Shown here: positions 15,265 through 23,465 of the stretch, in pieces
Layout of the letters: the number at the start of each line of letters is the position of its first letter
Position numbering within the stretch: position 1 is the first letter of the stretch
Virus record (IMG/VR): IMGVR_UViG_3300042882_000576
Location: 1-38,225 of that record
From: a virus
Strand: one strand, 5' to 3'
Length of the DNA stretch: 38,225 nucleotides
The notes under the pieces: model-generated
The model's input: only the letters and a program-made list of their open reading frames with translations
Databases searched by the model: none
What the model was told of the DNA's origin: nothing
Program-made: the position numbers and the translations under genes

Positions 15265-16359
15265 TCACGGCAGCGCCTTGCCGTAGTCGACGTATTTCAT
15301 GCCGTCGATCTCGACCACGGCGTCCGGCCGGATCTTCTCCACGTCCTGAGCCATCAGGCCGACGTGCGGGGTGTTGGGGTCGTTCTTGTAGGTGAAGAAG
15401 TAGAGCGGCTGTCCGTCGTCGGTGTAACCAACGCGGCGGACGTTGTCCTTCATGCGGATGTCGGAGCCAGCCATCATAAGCGGTAGGCCGTACTTCATGC
15501 CCGCAGCCAGCCCTGTTCCGGCGAGGCCAAACAGCCCTCCCGTGGTAGCGTTGCCCGAATCGCTCGCCATTTTCTGCTGGGCAAGCTGGCCCTGATAGGC
15601 GTTCCAGTAGTTCCCAGAAACGTCAGTCGGCGCGATCTGGTAATTATTCGTTGGGACGAAGGAAGGCCCCTGCACGCCCTGTCCAGTGCCCAGCAAGGAG
15701 GCCACTTCGTTGATGGGTTGAGAGCGGAGGTTGGCGCGCTCCTGGATGGACCGATCGCGCGTCTGGGCCTCAAGCCCGAACTGCTGGGCCGCCGAGTTGC
15801 CCGCCTGCGAATCTGCCCCAAGCCGGAAGTCGTTTACCGAGCGCCCGTACTGGTCCAGCGCCGTCCTATAGGCAGGGTCCTGCATGGTGACGCCCTGGTC
15901 CGCGAGGCGCTGCTCTAGCTGGGCACGGTCGCGATCCATCTGCGGCTGATTGCGCTGCATGATGGTATCAAGCTGCTGGCGCCGATAGTCCTCGTTGTAG
16001 GTCGGCGCGTCCGGCAGGCCCTCATAGTTGAAGGGCTGCGATGTCGCCTCGCCAATGCGGCCGGTGTACTGCTCCGCGAGGTCATACGCGCCCTGCGTGG
16101 TGCGGGTCTGCGTGTCGTAGAGCTTCTGTTGCTCAGGGGACAACTTGGTCGTTGCTGTCCAGCGGGGCACCCAATTGCCATTCGCGTCCCGGTGTTCTCC
16201 GGTGACATCGTATGACAAAGAGCCCTGCGGCGTGACCTGATTGACGTTGTTCAGAAACGAGTTCGAGACCGTCGTCCCGATATTGGACGCGGTCTGCTGG
16301 TTCGACACCATGCCGGGGTTAGGCGCTTGCGCTGATCCGCCGCTCTTGCTGCTGCCCAT
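15265..16359 (-). CDS. Virion protein with C-terminal S74-type chaperone domain
   Basis: A 364-residue protein: a helical, Gln- and Arg-rich N-terminal two thirds (about 1-260), a Gly/Ala hydrophobic patch (FGLAGTGLAAGMKYGLPLMM, about 275-295) and a C-terminal part SDIRMKDNVRRVGYTDDGQP (298-317), then GLMAQDVEKIRPDAV. This end matches the intramolecular chaperone (Peptidase_S74) of fibres and tailspikes, whose start Ser-Asp is the self-cleavage site (here near Ser298). Its presence on what otherwise looks like an internal tail protein is unusual. The start overlaps the end of the GNAT gene by 41 bp. It may be a trimeric tail component. Confidence 0.75.
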   Translation of the reverse strand: MGSSKSGGSAQAPNPGMVSNQQTASNIGTTVSNSFLNNVNQVTPQGSLSYDVTGEHRDANGNWVPRWTATTKLSPEQQKLYDTQTRTTQGAYDLAEQYTGRIGEATSQPFNYEGLPDAPTYNEDYRRQQLDTIMQRNQPQMDRDRAQLEQRLADQGVTMQDPAYRTALDQYGRSVNDFRLGADSQAGNSAAQQFGLEAQTRDRSIQERANLRSQPINEVASLLGTGQGVQGPSFVPTNNYQIAPTDVSGNYWNAYQGQLAQQKMASDSGNATTGGLFGLAGTGLAAGMKYGLPLMMAGSDIRMKDNVRRVGYTDDGQPLYFFTYKNDPNTPHVGLMAQDVEKIRPDAVVEIDGMKYVDYGKALP

Positions 16360-16870
16360 GTACCTGCGTTCCGGGTGAGCGCCGAATCGACGGGGCCGGA
16401 TCTAACCAGCGCTTGTCGAACTCGGCACGAAGCATTCCGAAAATGCAGGCATGAACGCCCTTGGCGTAGTGGTGCCGTAGCGTCCCTTCCGGCTTCAGGC
16501 CGATCCCTTCGTTGAAGCGGATCGCCCGCTTGTTCGTGGAGGGAATGACCGTCGTGACCTTCCGGCAATGGTACTGCAGGAATGGTATTCTAAGCAAGTT
16601 GGAAATCGTGCGACGGGTTGCCCATTTCGGGCTGGATGCCGCAAATGAAATCTCACAGAGCCCATACCACGTCTTGCCGTCGATCTGCATGGGCGCGACG
16701 TAGCCGTGATAGATGCACACCGCGAGGAGCGGATGCGAGAGGTCCGGCCCCTCGACCACGCCCAGCGCCTGCATGGCGGCGTGCGGCTGCATCCACGGGA
16801 TGCGCTTTGCCGCCCACTCCAAAAGCGCCTGGTTCTCGTCCTTGTTCGGAAAGTAGATCGTGTGGCTCAC
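16319..16870 (-). CDS. GNAT-family acetyltransferase-like protein
   Basis: A 183-residue protein. The start is a GTG at 16870 that overlaps the stop of the tail hub gene (GTGA); the frame stays open further upstream but has no better start. Residues about 110-150 (TTVIPSTNKRAIRFNEGIGL, then KPEGTLRHHY) match the second half of the GNAT fold, where the N-x-x-A-I-R-F-x-E-x-x-G-L/F-K-x-E-G motif precedes the final strand. The N-terminal part (HTIYFPNKDENQALLEWAAK) is phage-specific. GNAT genes beside tail genes occur in several podoviruses; the acetyl acceptor is unknown. It could modify a virion or host protein. Confidence 0.7.
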   Translation of the reverse strand: MSHTIYFPNKDENQALLEWAAKRIPWMQPHAAMQALGVVEGPDLSHPLLAVCIYHGYVAPMQIDGKTWYGLCEISFAASSPKWATRRTISNLLRIPFLQYHCRKVTTVIPSTNKRAIRFNEGIGLKPEGTLRHHYAKGVHACIFGMLRAEFDKRWLDPAPSIRRSPGTQVHGQQQERRISASA

Positions 16871-18432
16871 AGGGCGATCCCCTTGGTCACTTCGTACTTG
16901 ATGTCGAACGCCTGCAAGCGAACTGCCGTGCCGTTGGGACGAATGACCATGTGCAGGGCCGCCGTGGTCCCGATCCCGTTGATGGGGAGCCAGTCGGCAA
17001 ATGGCGTGTTGCTGTCGCCCCATGTGGCCGTATCCCACAGGCCAGCGTCCCAAAGTCCGCCGGTTGCGCTGCCCACTGCCGGATATTGGTCGGTCGTCAT
17101 GGGTGTGCTGTTGCGGAAGTCTACGTCGGCCTTGATTGCAACACTGACGGACGAGGCCGCCGTGAATTGCGGGCGGACAAACTGCATCCGCTTCCCGGCC
17201 CCGGCAGAGCCGTAATTCTGGAAACTGGTCTTTAGCTCGCAGATGATCGCGGCGCCGTCGTCCTGCGATCCCCGATCGGCCTGATAGACCGTGCCGTTGG
17301 ATGCCCCGAAGTAGAGCCCCTCGTTATAGACGCCCCAGCACAGAGCCGCGAGCGGCGAGGCAAAGCGGCCATAGGTACACCACGCGCCGGTTTCGGTGTT
17401 CAGCACGTACTGCGTCGCCGTGTTGGCGTTGGTCGGGATGTTGATGAGCGCCTGCCGTCCGCGCGGGTGGACGATCATTTCCCAGCCAGGATTGAGCCCG
17501 TAGGTCGAGAAGTCGTCAATGACGCCTTGGTCAATGTTGGCGGTAATAGCCAACCGCTCCGCAGACGATCCGCCGCCGCCTAGCAACTGCTTGAGCGAAA
17601 TTACGCCGCGCTCAGTCAACAGGGCCGCATCCGCGTCGATCCTCACCGTCGCCCGGTTGCCGATGGGCGGCGCGGCCATGTACCGGCCGTCGATGCCCCA
17701 GTTTGTCGAGTCCGCCGGGTCGGTGCCGTGGTACGTGACCACCTCACCCGTAGAAGAAATGAAGCAAATCAGATCCGCCGTGCCGCTGCCGCCATCTCGG
17801 GAAACGGTGGCGATGGTCTGCAGCTTGCCGCCCCGGCGGAACTTGTCGCCTAGCTCAAAACTGGTGGCGGCTCCGCTGATGCTCGATGTGCCGAGATACC
17901 ATGCCTTCGTGCTGCCGCTCTCGACGAACCACAGGCGCGAGCCGTAGGAGGTGACGCCGATCAGGGCAGCCCCGGAAACGCCCGTCACGCTGGGCGTGGT
18001 CCAGCTTGAGCCGTCATAATTGCGGTAATCGTCCGCGCCGTTCACACAGGCCAGAAAATGCCCGCCAGAGGTCGTGAAGTTGACGTGCTGCCAATACCCA
18101 TTGGTGAGACTTGAAACGTCTGCTGAGCCCACCGCCCCGCTTGCTGTCACGTCATAGATCGCGCTGGGCGTAGCGCCGAACAGCTTGCGCGAGGCTGGCC
18201 CGGCCCACTCCATGAGCGAGCGCACCGGGCCGCCCAGCCCCGTGGCGTGGCTCACATGCCCACCCCTCACCCGGCCGGGCGTCGCGGGAAACCAGTTATC
18301 GAGGATCAGCGCCTCGTCGGCGCGCATTTCCGCCAGCCCCTTGCGGAGCTGCAGCCCACGCGACGGGAACGGGATCGAGCCCTGCCCGACCTTGGGCTGC
18401 GTGCGACTTCCTTGGCGCTTGCGGAGCAGCAT
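16867..18432 (-). CDS. Tail hub, P22 gp10-like packaged-DNA stabilisation protein
   Basis: A 521-residue beta-rich protein. Repeated blade-like segments (LFGATPSAIYDV, HFLACVNGADDYRNYDG, YGSRLWFVESGSTKAWYLGT, GYGLYFGASNGTVYQAD-type) suggest a beta-propeller-like hub. N-terminal PSRGLQLRKGLAEMRADEAL resembles the start of gp10-type proteins. In P22 order the gene for gp10 follows gp4, and here it follows the adaptor gene with a TGATG overlap. It should close the portal after packaging and hold the tail. Assignment to gp10-type is by order and composition; an alternative is a tail tubular protein B (gp12-like) of the T7 type. Confidence 0.75.
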   Translation of the reverse strand: MLLRKRQGSRTQPKVGQGSIPFPSRGLQLRKGLAEMRADEALILDNWFPATPGRVRGGHVSHATGLGGPVRSLMEWAGPASRKLFGATPSAIYDVTASGAVGSADVSSLTNGYWQHVNFTTSGGHFLACVNGADDYRNYDGSSWTTPSVTGVSGAALIGVTSYGSRLWFVESGSTKAWYLGTSSISGAATSFELGDKFRRGGKLQTIATVSRDGGSGTADLICFISSTGEVVTYHGTDPADSTNWGIDGRYMAAPPIGNRATVRIDADAALLTERGVISLKQLLGGGGSSAERLAITANIDQGVIDDFSTYGLNPGWEMIVHPRGRQALINIPTNANTATQYVLNTETGAWCTYGRFASPLAALCWGVYNEGLYFGASNGTVYQADRGSQDDGAAIICELKTSFQNYGSAGAGKRMQFVRPQFTAASSVSVAIKADVDFRNSTPMTTDQYPAVGSATGGLWDAGLWDTATWGDSNTPFADWLPINGIGTTAALHMVIRPNGTAVRLQAFDIKYEVTKGIAL

Positions 18433-19127
18433 CAGAGGTTCCAGGAACCATCAGGGGTGGTGAAGCCGTAAGCCATCCGCTCGCTGCCCATGTTGAGGAT
18501 CTTGCGCGGCTGGTCGGCGGCGAGGGCCTGGTTCACCTCGAACAGGTACTTCTCGTAGTCGGCCTCCCAATCAAGCGTCTTTGCCTGCTTGTAGCGCCAC
18601 ACGAGGCCCATCAGCATCAGACGCTCGCTGAGAACGCCCGTATCCGTGTCGGCCGCCCATGCGTCCTGCCCCGTGCCGCCGCTCGACTGGCACCAGTTCT
18701 TTGAGCGGTACTCATAGGCAATGGTCTGACCGGCGGCCGGCGTGGGTGCGATCAGCCAGGACGTGCCGCGCAGGCAGAACGTGTCCGTGACGGGGAACGT
18801 GCTGGTGGCCTTCCACTTCTGCCACGTCTCGGGGGAGACCGGGCCGTAAATGCGCTCACGCCGGTTGCGATTCCAAAAGGTTTGGTCGATGAAGGCGCCG
18901 AGATCCGTCGGGATTGGCGTGTCGGTCTGCGTCTCGGCCGCAACCGTGGTGAAGGTCTTTTCCTTGCGCAGGACGCGCCAGTCGCCAAAGCGGGCAAGCT
19001 GGTCGCCTTCCTCTTGGGCAAACTCCAGGAGCTGCTGCGTGCCCGCGTCCGTCGCGGCGATGACCACGGAGGGCTTTGCCACGCCCACCCGGACGGCGGC
19101 TTTTTGGACGAGGGTCAGGAGCGACAT
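18432..19127 (-). CDS. Head-tail adaptor protein (P22 gp4 / T7 gp11-like)
   Basis: A 231-residue mainly helical protein. MSLLTLVQKAAVRVGV is a typical N-terminus of podoviral adaptor proteins. It is followed by the helix QQLLEFAQEEGDQLARFGDW, the segment IPTDLGAFIDQTFWNRNRRE and a C-terminal helix (SERLMLMGLVWRYKQAKTLD, then WEADYEKYLFEVNQAL). It sits between the major capsid group and the gp10-like hub, as the adaptor does in P22. In the virion it would bind below the portal ring. The gene starts one base after the upstream gene ends. Confidence 0.75.
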   Translation of the reverse strand: MSLLTLVQKAAVRVGVAKPSVVIAATDAGTQQLLEFAQEEGDQLARFGDWRVLRKEKTFTTVAAETQTDTPIPTDLGAFIDQTFWNRNRRERIYGPVSPETWQKWKATSTFPVTDTFCLRGTSWLIAPTPAAGQTIAYEYRSKNWCQSSGGTGQDAWAADTDTGVLSERLMLMGLVWRYKQAKTLDWEADYEKYLFEVNQALAADQPRKILNMGSERMAYGFTTPDGSWNL

Positions 19128-19128
19128 G

Positions 19129-19698
19129 TCAGGCGGCCTTGCGCGGCTTCAGGGCGGTCTTGCCTTGCGCGGCCATCAGCCCTTCAATGGTCCGCTGTGC
19201 CTCGTCTAGCTGGCTCGCCATGGCCTTGATCTGGTCCTCCAGCGTGGTTACGCGCGCCGTGGCGGCACTGCTGTCCTTGTTGGCAAGGAACGCTCTGGCG
19301 GCCTTTTGAAGCTCAATAAAGCCCATGCCGTACTTCTCGCGGATCGTGTCGGTGGCCGACGCGAAATCCTCGACAGAGCGCAGCCCGAGGTTCTTGGCCT
19401 GCTTCAACTGCCCCTTGGTCAGCGACGGCCACGCCTCAAGGGGATGCCCCTCAGTGGTGATCGTGTTCGTGGCCTTCCACTTCTCATAGATCGGCTTCAC
19501 GTACTCCCAAAGCGTCGGGTCGTCCTTCATGAGCCGCCCCACGTCCCACGGCTGCTGATAGTTGGGAGCGCCCTTCTTGCCCAGGATGATGCGGTCGAAC
19601 GGCACCAGTCCGCCCTCTCCGTCCGACTTGTGGTCCGTCTCAATGTCGAGGACGAACACGGCAAACTTCTCGCGGTCTTCTGGCTTGGCGTCGAACAT
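19129..19698 (-). CDS. Structural-block protein with C-terminal coiled coil, unknown
   Basis: A 189-residue protein. The N-terminal part (EDREKFAVFVLDIETDHKSD, then FDRIILGKKGAPNYQQPWDV) is mixed alpha/beta. The middle includes a hairpin-like helical pair (LKQAKNLGLRSVEDFASATD, about 98-117). The end (about 145-178) is a coiled coil, ATARVTTLEDQIKAMASQLD, plus a basic tail. The ATG overlaps the TGA of the glycosyltransferase gene (TGATG). Located between capsid and adaptor genes it may be a minor head or head-completion protein. No family name is certain. Confidence 0.6.
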   Translation of the reverse strand: MFDAKPEDREKFAVFVLDIETDHKSDGEGGLVPFDRIILGKKGAPNYQQPWDVGRLMKDDPTLWEYVKPIYEKWKATNTITTEGHPLEAWPSLTKGQLKQAKNLGLRSVEDFASATDTIREKYGMGFIELQKAARAFLANKDSSAATARVTTLEDQIKAMASQLDEAQRTIEGLMAAQGKTALKPRKAA

Positions 19699-20525
19699 CA
19701 GGCAGCGTCCTTCTGTTGCATCATCGCGCGGGCGCGGGAGAGCGCGGCGATGTATTCGGGTGTCGGCGGGCTGCGGTCGCCCTGCCGGGCCTCAAGATCA
19801 GGCGCGTCGAAGCTGGCGTTTTTTGCCACGTCCAGGTCGTCAAGGTTCGGCACGGGAAGCCAGCCAAGGCGCTCGGCAATCAAGCGCGCGGCTTCCCGGC
19901 GCTCGTCACGGCGCGACCAGAAGAAATCGTCCCAGAACTGCAGATCGCGCATGCGGTGCGTGCCGGGGGCGCGGTCATCAAGCCATGCCTCGATCGGCAG
20001 GCAATGCAGGCTCCCGGTGGCGTAGCGCCACACCTCGATCAGCCACACGTCGTCATACCAGTACGGGAAATAGTCAGTGAACAGGCGCCCGGCGGCGGCC
20101 CTCCACTTCTCGGAAACCACGGGGAACGCGGCATTGTTCGAGCAGCGCCACCACCAGACGCCATCCGGCTTGGCGCGCCATGCCTGCGCGACCGCGTCGT
20201 CCCATCCGTCCGTCTTGACCACGCCGTCATCGCCAAGGGTGCAATAGACATCACCCGGCACGCGCTCGGCCAGCTTATTGACGAGCCCACCCAGCGACGG
20301 AGGCCGGGGGCCGACATAGGGGAACACAGGAAGCCCGCTTGCACGAAGCGCCAGCGCCATGGCGATGGTGTCGCCGTCGTCGGCATCGCAGCCGATGGCA
20401 AAGCGCAGGGTGTGCTTGCCCGACGCCTTGGCCGAAACCGCTTGGACGAACGTCGCCAGTCGCGCGGGCCGTCCCCGGCTGGGGATCAGGACCGAGATAT
20501 TCACGGGCTGGTCTGAATCGGCCAT
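19698..20525 (-). CDS. Glycosyltransferase-like protein (GT-A fold) in the head block
   Basis: A 275-residue protein. Residues 10-30 (ISVLIPSRGRPARLATFVQA) are the start of a family-2-like GT-A domain: strand, then the S-R-G-R-P loop that binds the nucleotide sugar. It continues with CDADDGD (47-52) and YCTLGDDGVV (94-103), where the Asp pair is the probable metal-binding DxD equivalent. The later part has Trp-rich motifs (VWWWRCSNNA, YDDVWLIEVW) typical of the acceptor half. It is the first gene after a strong terminator behind the decoration protein gene, with its own GGAG site. It may glycosylate a virion protein or change host surface sugars. Confidence 0.7.
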   Translation of the reverse strand: MADSDQPVNISVLIPSRGRPARLATFVQAVSAKASGKHTLRFAIGCDADDGDTIAMALALRASGLPVFPYVGPRPPSLGGLVNKLAERVPGDVYCTLGDDGVVKTDGWDDAVAQAWRAKPDGVWWWRCSNNAAFPVVSEKWRAAAGRLFTDYFPYWYDDVWLIEVWRYATGSLHCLPIEAWLDDRAPGTHRMRDLQFWDDFFWSRRDERREAARLIAERLGWLPVPNLDDLDVAKNASFDAPDLEARQGDRSPPTPEYIAALSRARAMMQQKDAA

Positions 20526-20538
20526 CGTTTCTCCAAGG

Positions 20539-20568
20539 AAAAAGACGGGAGGAGCCGAAGCTCCCCCC
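20539..20568 (-). terminator. Strong intrinsic terminator after the capsid/decoration genes
   Basis: On the minus strand the transcript folds into a 9-bp GC-rich stem (GGGGGGAGC against GCTCCTCCC, one G-U pair) closed by the very stable tetraloop C(UUCG)G, followed after three bases by UUUUU. In window coordinates the arms are 20547-20555 and 20560-20568 and the A-run is 20539-20543. It lies 8 bp beyond the decoration gene and 13 bp before the start of the glycosyltransferase, and would reduce read-through from the highly expressed capsid genes. Confidence 0.88.
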
Positions 20569-20575
20569 GCTACGC

Positions 20576-21040
20576 TTACAGAGTGCGGCCGATGATCGGG
20601 AAGTTGAGAACCCCCGCCTTAGCCGACGCGACGCTGACCGAAGCCGCCGTGGTGACAACGCCGTCGGCCACCATCAGTGACGCCGTGGTGGCGTCGTCGA
20701 GAGAACCGCCAGTGGCGCTGATGGTCAGTTCAGCGTTGGGCGCACACGACGCCAACACGTTGAGCGTGGTGGGCCCGTAGATCTGCAGCCAACCGTACTC
20801 GTTGTCGGCGAAGGCCACGGGCGCGACGCCGAGCTTGTCGCCGCGGGCGTCGTTGGACGTGCTGACCGGAGCAACCGTGGTGTAGTACGTCTCGTCGTAG
20901 GTGACGACATCGTACTGCGCGATTGACCCGGAAGCCTGGACGTAGGTCCAGACCTTGCCGTCGTGGTCGGTGTGACGATCGCCAAGGCCGAACTCGGCCG
21001 TGGTGGTCGTGGCGGCGGTATTTGCACCGATGAGGGACAT
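20576..21040 (-). CDS. Capsid decoration / head protein
   Basis: A 154-residue, beta-rich protein directly downstream of the major capsid gene. Its features (GDRHTDHDGKVWTYVQASGS, then YDVVTYDETYY, KLGVAPVAFADNEYGWLQIY and a C-terminal NFPIIGRTL) match small head-stabilising proteins (DUF2190-like) that sit after the capsid gene in many tailed phages. A strong ribosome site (AAGGAAGGAG) suggests high expression, in keeping with a structural protein made in hundreds of copies. The terminator at 20539-20568 follows. The decoration role is inferred from position and size. Confidence 0.7.
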   Translation of the reverse strand: MSLIGANTAATTTTAEFGLGDRHTDHDGKVWTYVQASGSIAQYDVVTYDETYYTTVAPVSTSNDARGDKLGVAPVAFADNEYGWLQIYGPTTLNVLASCAPNAELTISATGGSLDDATTASLMVADGVVTTAASVSVASAKAGVLNFPIIGRTL

Positions 21041-21064
21041 GGTGTGTTCTCCTTCCTTGTCCGG

Positions 21065-22030
21065 TTACGCGGCGTCGATGAAGACGCCCTGCAGCGAGCG
21101 ATTGCTGCAGACGAGGTTGCCCATCCAGAGGAGGGGAATGACGACAGCGTCCTGGTTGACCGACATCTTGTCGTCCATCTGCGACCAATCGGCGTCGCGA
21201 TGCACGACCATCTCCAGGTAGTCGGTATTCAGGAAGTACATCTTCTCGGCCGTGGTCGAGAAGTTGCTGTTGCTATCGAACACCACGTCGGCGGTGTTGT
21301 ACTTCAGCTCGGGGAATCCGGCCTCGGCCTTGTCCGCCGACGCGAAGCGCTGAAGGTCCTGCAGCGACTCCCAGTAGTACGAGTAGAAGTCGTGCGAGCT
21401 GACGATGAGGTCCGGCTTGTCCGTGCCGCGCACGCAGCGCAGCCAAAGGGTGTTCATGTACCCCTTGATGTTGGACTTGCTGACCGCGTTGGACGACGGC
21501 GCCTCGTAGAACTGGTTCGCCCAGAATGCGTAGGTGCCGGCGACGATGCCGCCGACCGTGCCCGTGCCGTCGTTCGTGACGATGTGGGCGAGGCCGCCCA
21601 TCTGGTTCGTCAGAGCGCCGGACGAATAGAGGTCGATGGACTGATAGTTCGCCGCCGTGCGGATCGCGTTCTTCAGGCGGGCCTTCGCCAGATCGGCGAT
21701 GCGGTTGCCGCCCGAGTTCATGCGGAGCTGCTGGCCGGACGCGGTGACGTGGATAGCCGCCTGGGTCCAGTCGAACTTGGCCGCACTCAGCACGTCGGAC
21801 GCGGACACGTTGAGCGTGTCGAAGCCCGAGAAGCGCTGATAGGTGCCGTTCTCGGCGTAATCGAGCGGGCGGACGATCTCGTATCCGCCGTCGATCTTCT
21901 TGATGTTGCCGCGCTTCTTCATGCGCCGCAGGAGTGCGTTGTGGTCGCTCACATTGTCGGTGATTTCCGACGGATGCTCACGGAGCGTCGTGGTGACGAT
22001 CTCCGTGAAGGTCGCGTTGGGGGAAGCCAT
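21065..22030 (-). CDS. Major capsid protein
   Basis: A 321-residue protein, the expected size of an HK97-fold coat without a delta domain. Features of the phage coat family seen here: N-terminal FTEIVTTTLREHPSEITDNV, GGYEIVRPLDYAENGTYQRF (extended E-loop region), a spine-like helix LRMNSGGNRIADLAKARLKN and the late segment MYFLNTDYLEMVVHRDADWS, LLWMGNLVCSNRSLQGV. It follows the scaffold gene and has a modest ribosome site. In P22-type phages the same order (portal, scaffold, coat) is found. No scaffolding/protease fusion is present, so maturation without cleavage is likely. Confidence 0.88.
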   Translation of the reverse strand: MASPNATFTEIVTTTLREHPSEITDNVSDHNALLRRMKKRGNIKKIDGGYEIVRPLDYAENGTYQRFSGFDTLNVSASDVLSAAKFDWTQAAIHVTASGQQLRMNSGGNRIADLAKARLKNAIRTAANYQSIDLYSSGALTNQMGGLAHIVTNDGTGTVGGIVAGTYAFWANQFYEAPSSNAVSKSNIKGYMNTLWLRCVRGTDKPDLIVSSHDFYSYYWESLQDLQRFASADKAEAGFPELKYNTADVVFDSNSNFSTTAEKMYFLNTDYLEMVVHRDADWSQMDDKMSVNQDAVVIPLLWMGNLVCSNRSLQGVFIDAA

Positions 22031-22046
22031 CTATTTGGGCCTTTCG

Positions 22047-23060
22047 CTATGCGCGCGCCCTGATTGCCGCATCCACTTTATCGACGGTGTCCCAGATCGA
22101 CTTGCCCTTGATGGGCGCCGTCGGCGTGCTGCCGGGGCGTCTTGCAAGGGGGCTGATCTTCGCGTCCTTCGCGGCCTTGGCCTTGGCTTCTTCGGCGGCC
22201 TTCTTTTCGGCCTCCGCTTTTGCCTCGGCGTCCCGCTTGGCCCGGATCTCCGGGTGCGCGTTGATTGCCATGTCGTAGGCGTCCGGCAGGCCCTTGGCGG
22301 CACCCGAGCGGATCAGCTTGTCCATCATGTCCACGGCCTCTTGGAAGTAAGGCCGGTCCTTGGCGAACTGCTCAATCTGCTGGTTTGCCGCGCTCAGTCG
22401 GGCGCTCTCGTCTGCCTTCTCCCGCTCGGAGAGTCTGGTTTCGAGTTCGTGGATTTTGGAATGCAGGGCGCTAGAGGGGTCCGGTTGCCCGGTCACTGCC
22501 TGTCGAAGATCGATGCCGTAGAGCCGCGCGACTTCCTGGATACCCCTGAGCGGATCAGATGCGAGCAGTTGGTCCGCTTGCGCCAACCGCCGGACGTACT
22601 CAGCGGGTGGGGCCTGGACTTGCTGCAGGCGAGCCTGAAACGGTGCGAGGGCTTCTTCGAAGCTGGATAGGGCCTTGATCCTCTCCCCATCCGCCGTGAT
22701 CTTCTGTGTGGCCTCGCCTTCGCGCCGGTTCCAGACTTCCTGGATGGCGCGTGGAAGCGTGGGCCACGCTTTCTTCACGTCGTCCGGCAATGACTGCGGC
22801 GCCTCAATGGCCGGTTGAACCGGTTCGGGAGCCGCAGCCGTGGGGCTGCCGGGAACCTCGATGTCCGCGGGAGCGCCAAGAACGGGGGGCGCTGCGACCT
22901 TGGACTGAAACCGTCCGTCTGGACCTTGGAGCGGCTCGCGCTCTGCGACCTCGCGGGCCACACGGTCCATCGTCTCTTCGAACGTCGGCGCGGGGGTCTC
23001 GACAACCGGCGTTTCCGTTACCGGGGCCTCTGCGCTTACGTTCTCAATTTCGTCGCTCAT
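22047..23060 (-). CDS. Scaffolding protein
   Basis: A 337-residue, highly charged, largely disordered or helical protein with an acidic, Pro/Thr/Glu-rich N-terminus (about 1-110), a helical middle (about 130-250) and a Lys/Ala/Glu-rich helix (AEAKAEAEKKAAEEAKAKAA, about 285-305) before a basic C-terminus. That is the usual composition of procapsid scaffolds, in which the basic end binds the coat protein. It lies between the portal group and the major capsid gene, exactly as in P22. No protease motif was found, so it is probably released intact. Confidence 0.85.
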   Translation of the reverse strand: MSDEIENVSAEAPVTETPVVETPAPTFEETMDRVAREVAEREPLQGPDGRFQSKVAAPPVLGAPADIEVPGSPTAAAPEPVQPAIEAPQSLPDDVKKAWPTLPRAIQEVWNRREGEATQKITADGERIKALSSFEEALAPFQARLQQVQAPPAEYVRRLAQADQLLASDPLRGIQEVARLYGIDLRQAVTGQPDPSSALHSKIHELETRLSEREKADESARLSAANQQIEQFAKDRPYFQEAVDMMDKLIRSGAAKGLPDAYDMAINAHPEIRAKRDAEAKAEAEKKAAEEAKAKAAKDAKISPLARRPGSTPTAPIKGKSIWDTVDKVDAAIRARA

Positions 23061-23084
23061 GCTATCACCGGATAAGGGGTTAGG

Positions 23085-23465
23085 TCAATGCAGGTCAGGA
23101 TTTCTGATGACCAAGCCGCGACTGGAAATACGGTCGGCGTACTCATCGGGGCTCTGCAGAATGTCGCCGGTCACGATGTCCTCGGTCGGCCCCTTCCAAA
23201 GCCGCGCCGCGCGTTCTCTGTTTAGGGATTTCCGCAGGGAATCGATCAAATCCTTTGTTTGGATGAGACACGCCTTGGCTTCTTCCTGCATCCGCTCGGC
23301 TTCAAGCATCCGGCGGTTCCACGGGTAGCGAAGCTCCTCCATCTCCCGCTCTAAATCCCTCACGCGCTCTCGCAATTGGGATCTGTCCGCGCGAGCCTTC
23401 TTCAGCTTCTCGCTCAACAGGTGCATCTCAACGCGCAATACCGCGAGTTTGGACGGCGGCTTCAT
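23085..23465 (-). CDS. Coiled-coil protein in the head block, unknown
   Basis: A 126-residue protein from the ATG at 23465 (MKPPSKLAVLRVEMHLLSEK). Residues about 10-90 are almost pure coiled coil with alternating Lys/Glu/Arg and Leu. The end, PTEDIVTGDILQSPDEYADR, contains a short acidic motif. A longer open frame upstream is not coding, because the start overlaps the stop of the 120-residue gene (ATGA at 23462-23465). Located before the scaffold gene, it could be a minor scaffold, head-assembly factor or injected protein. No name can be given. Confidence 0.65.
   Translation of the reverse strand: MKPPSKLAVLRVEMHLLSEKLKKARADRSQLRERVRDLEREMEELRYPWNRRMLEAERMQEEAKACLIQTKDLIDSLRKSLNRERAARLWKGPTEDIVTGDILQSPDEYADRISSRGLVIRNPDLH

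Noticed and set aside
14918-15268. Minus-strand open frame opposite the lipoprotein
   Set aside because: His/Ala/Arg-rich with no start context, while the + strand has signal peptide, lipobox and ribosome site.
22047-23060. Scaffold as a possible prohead protease fusion
   Set aside because: No Ser/His protease motif is visible and the composition is that of a plain scaffold.
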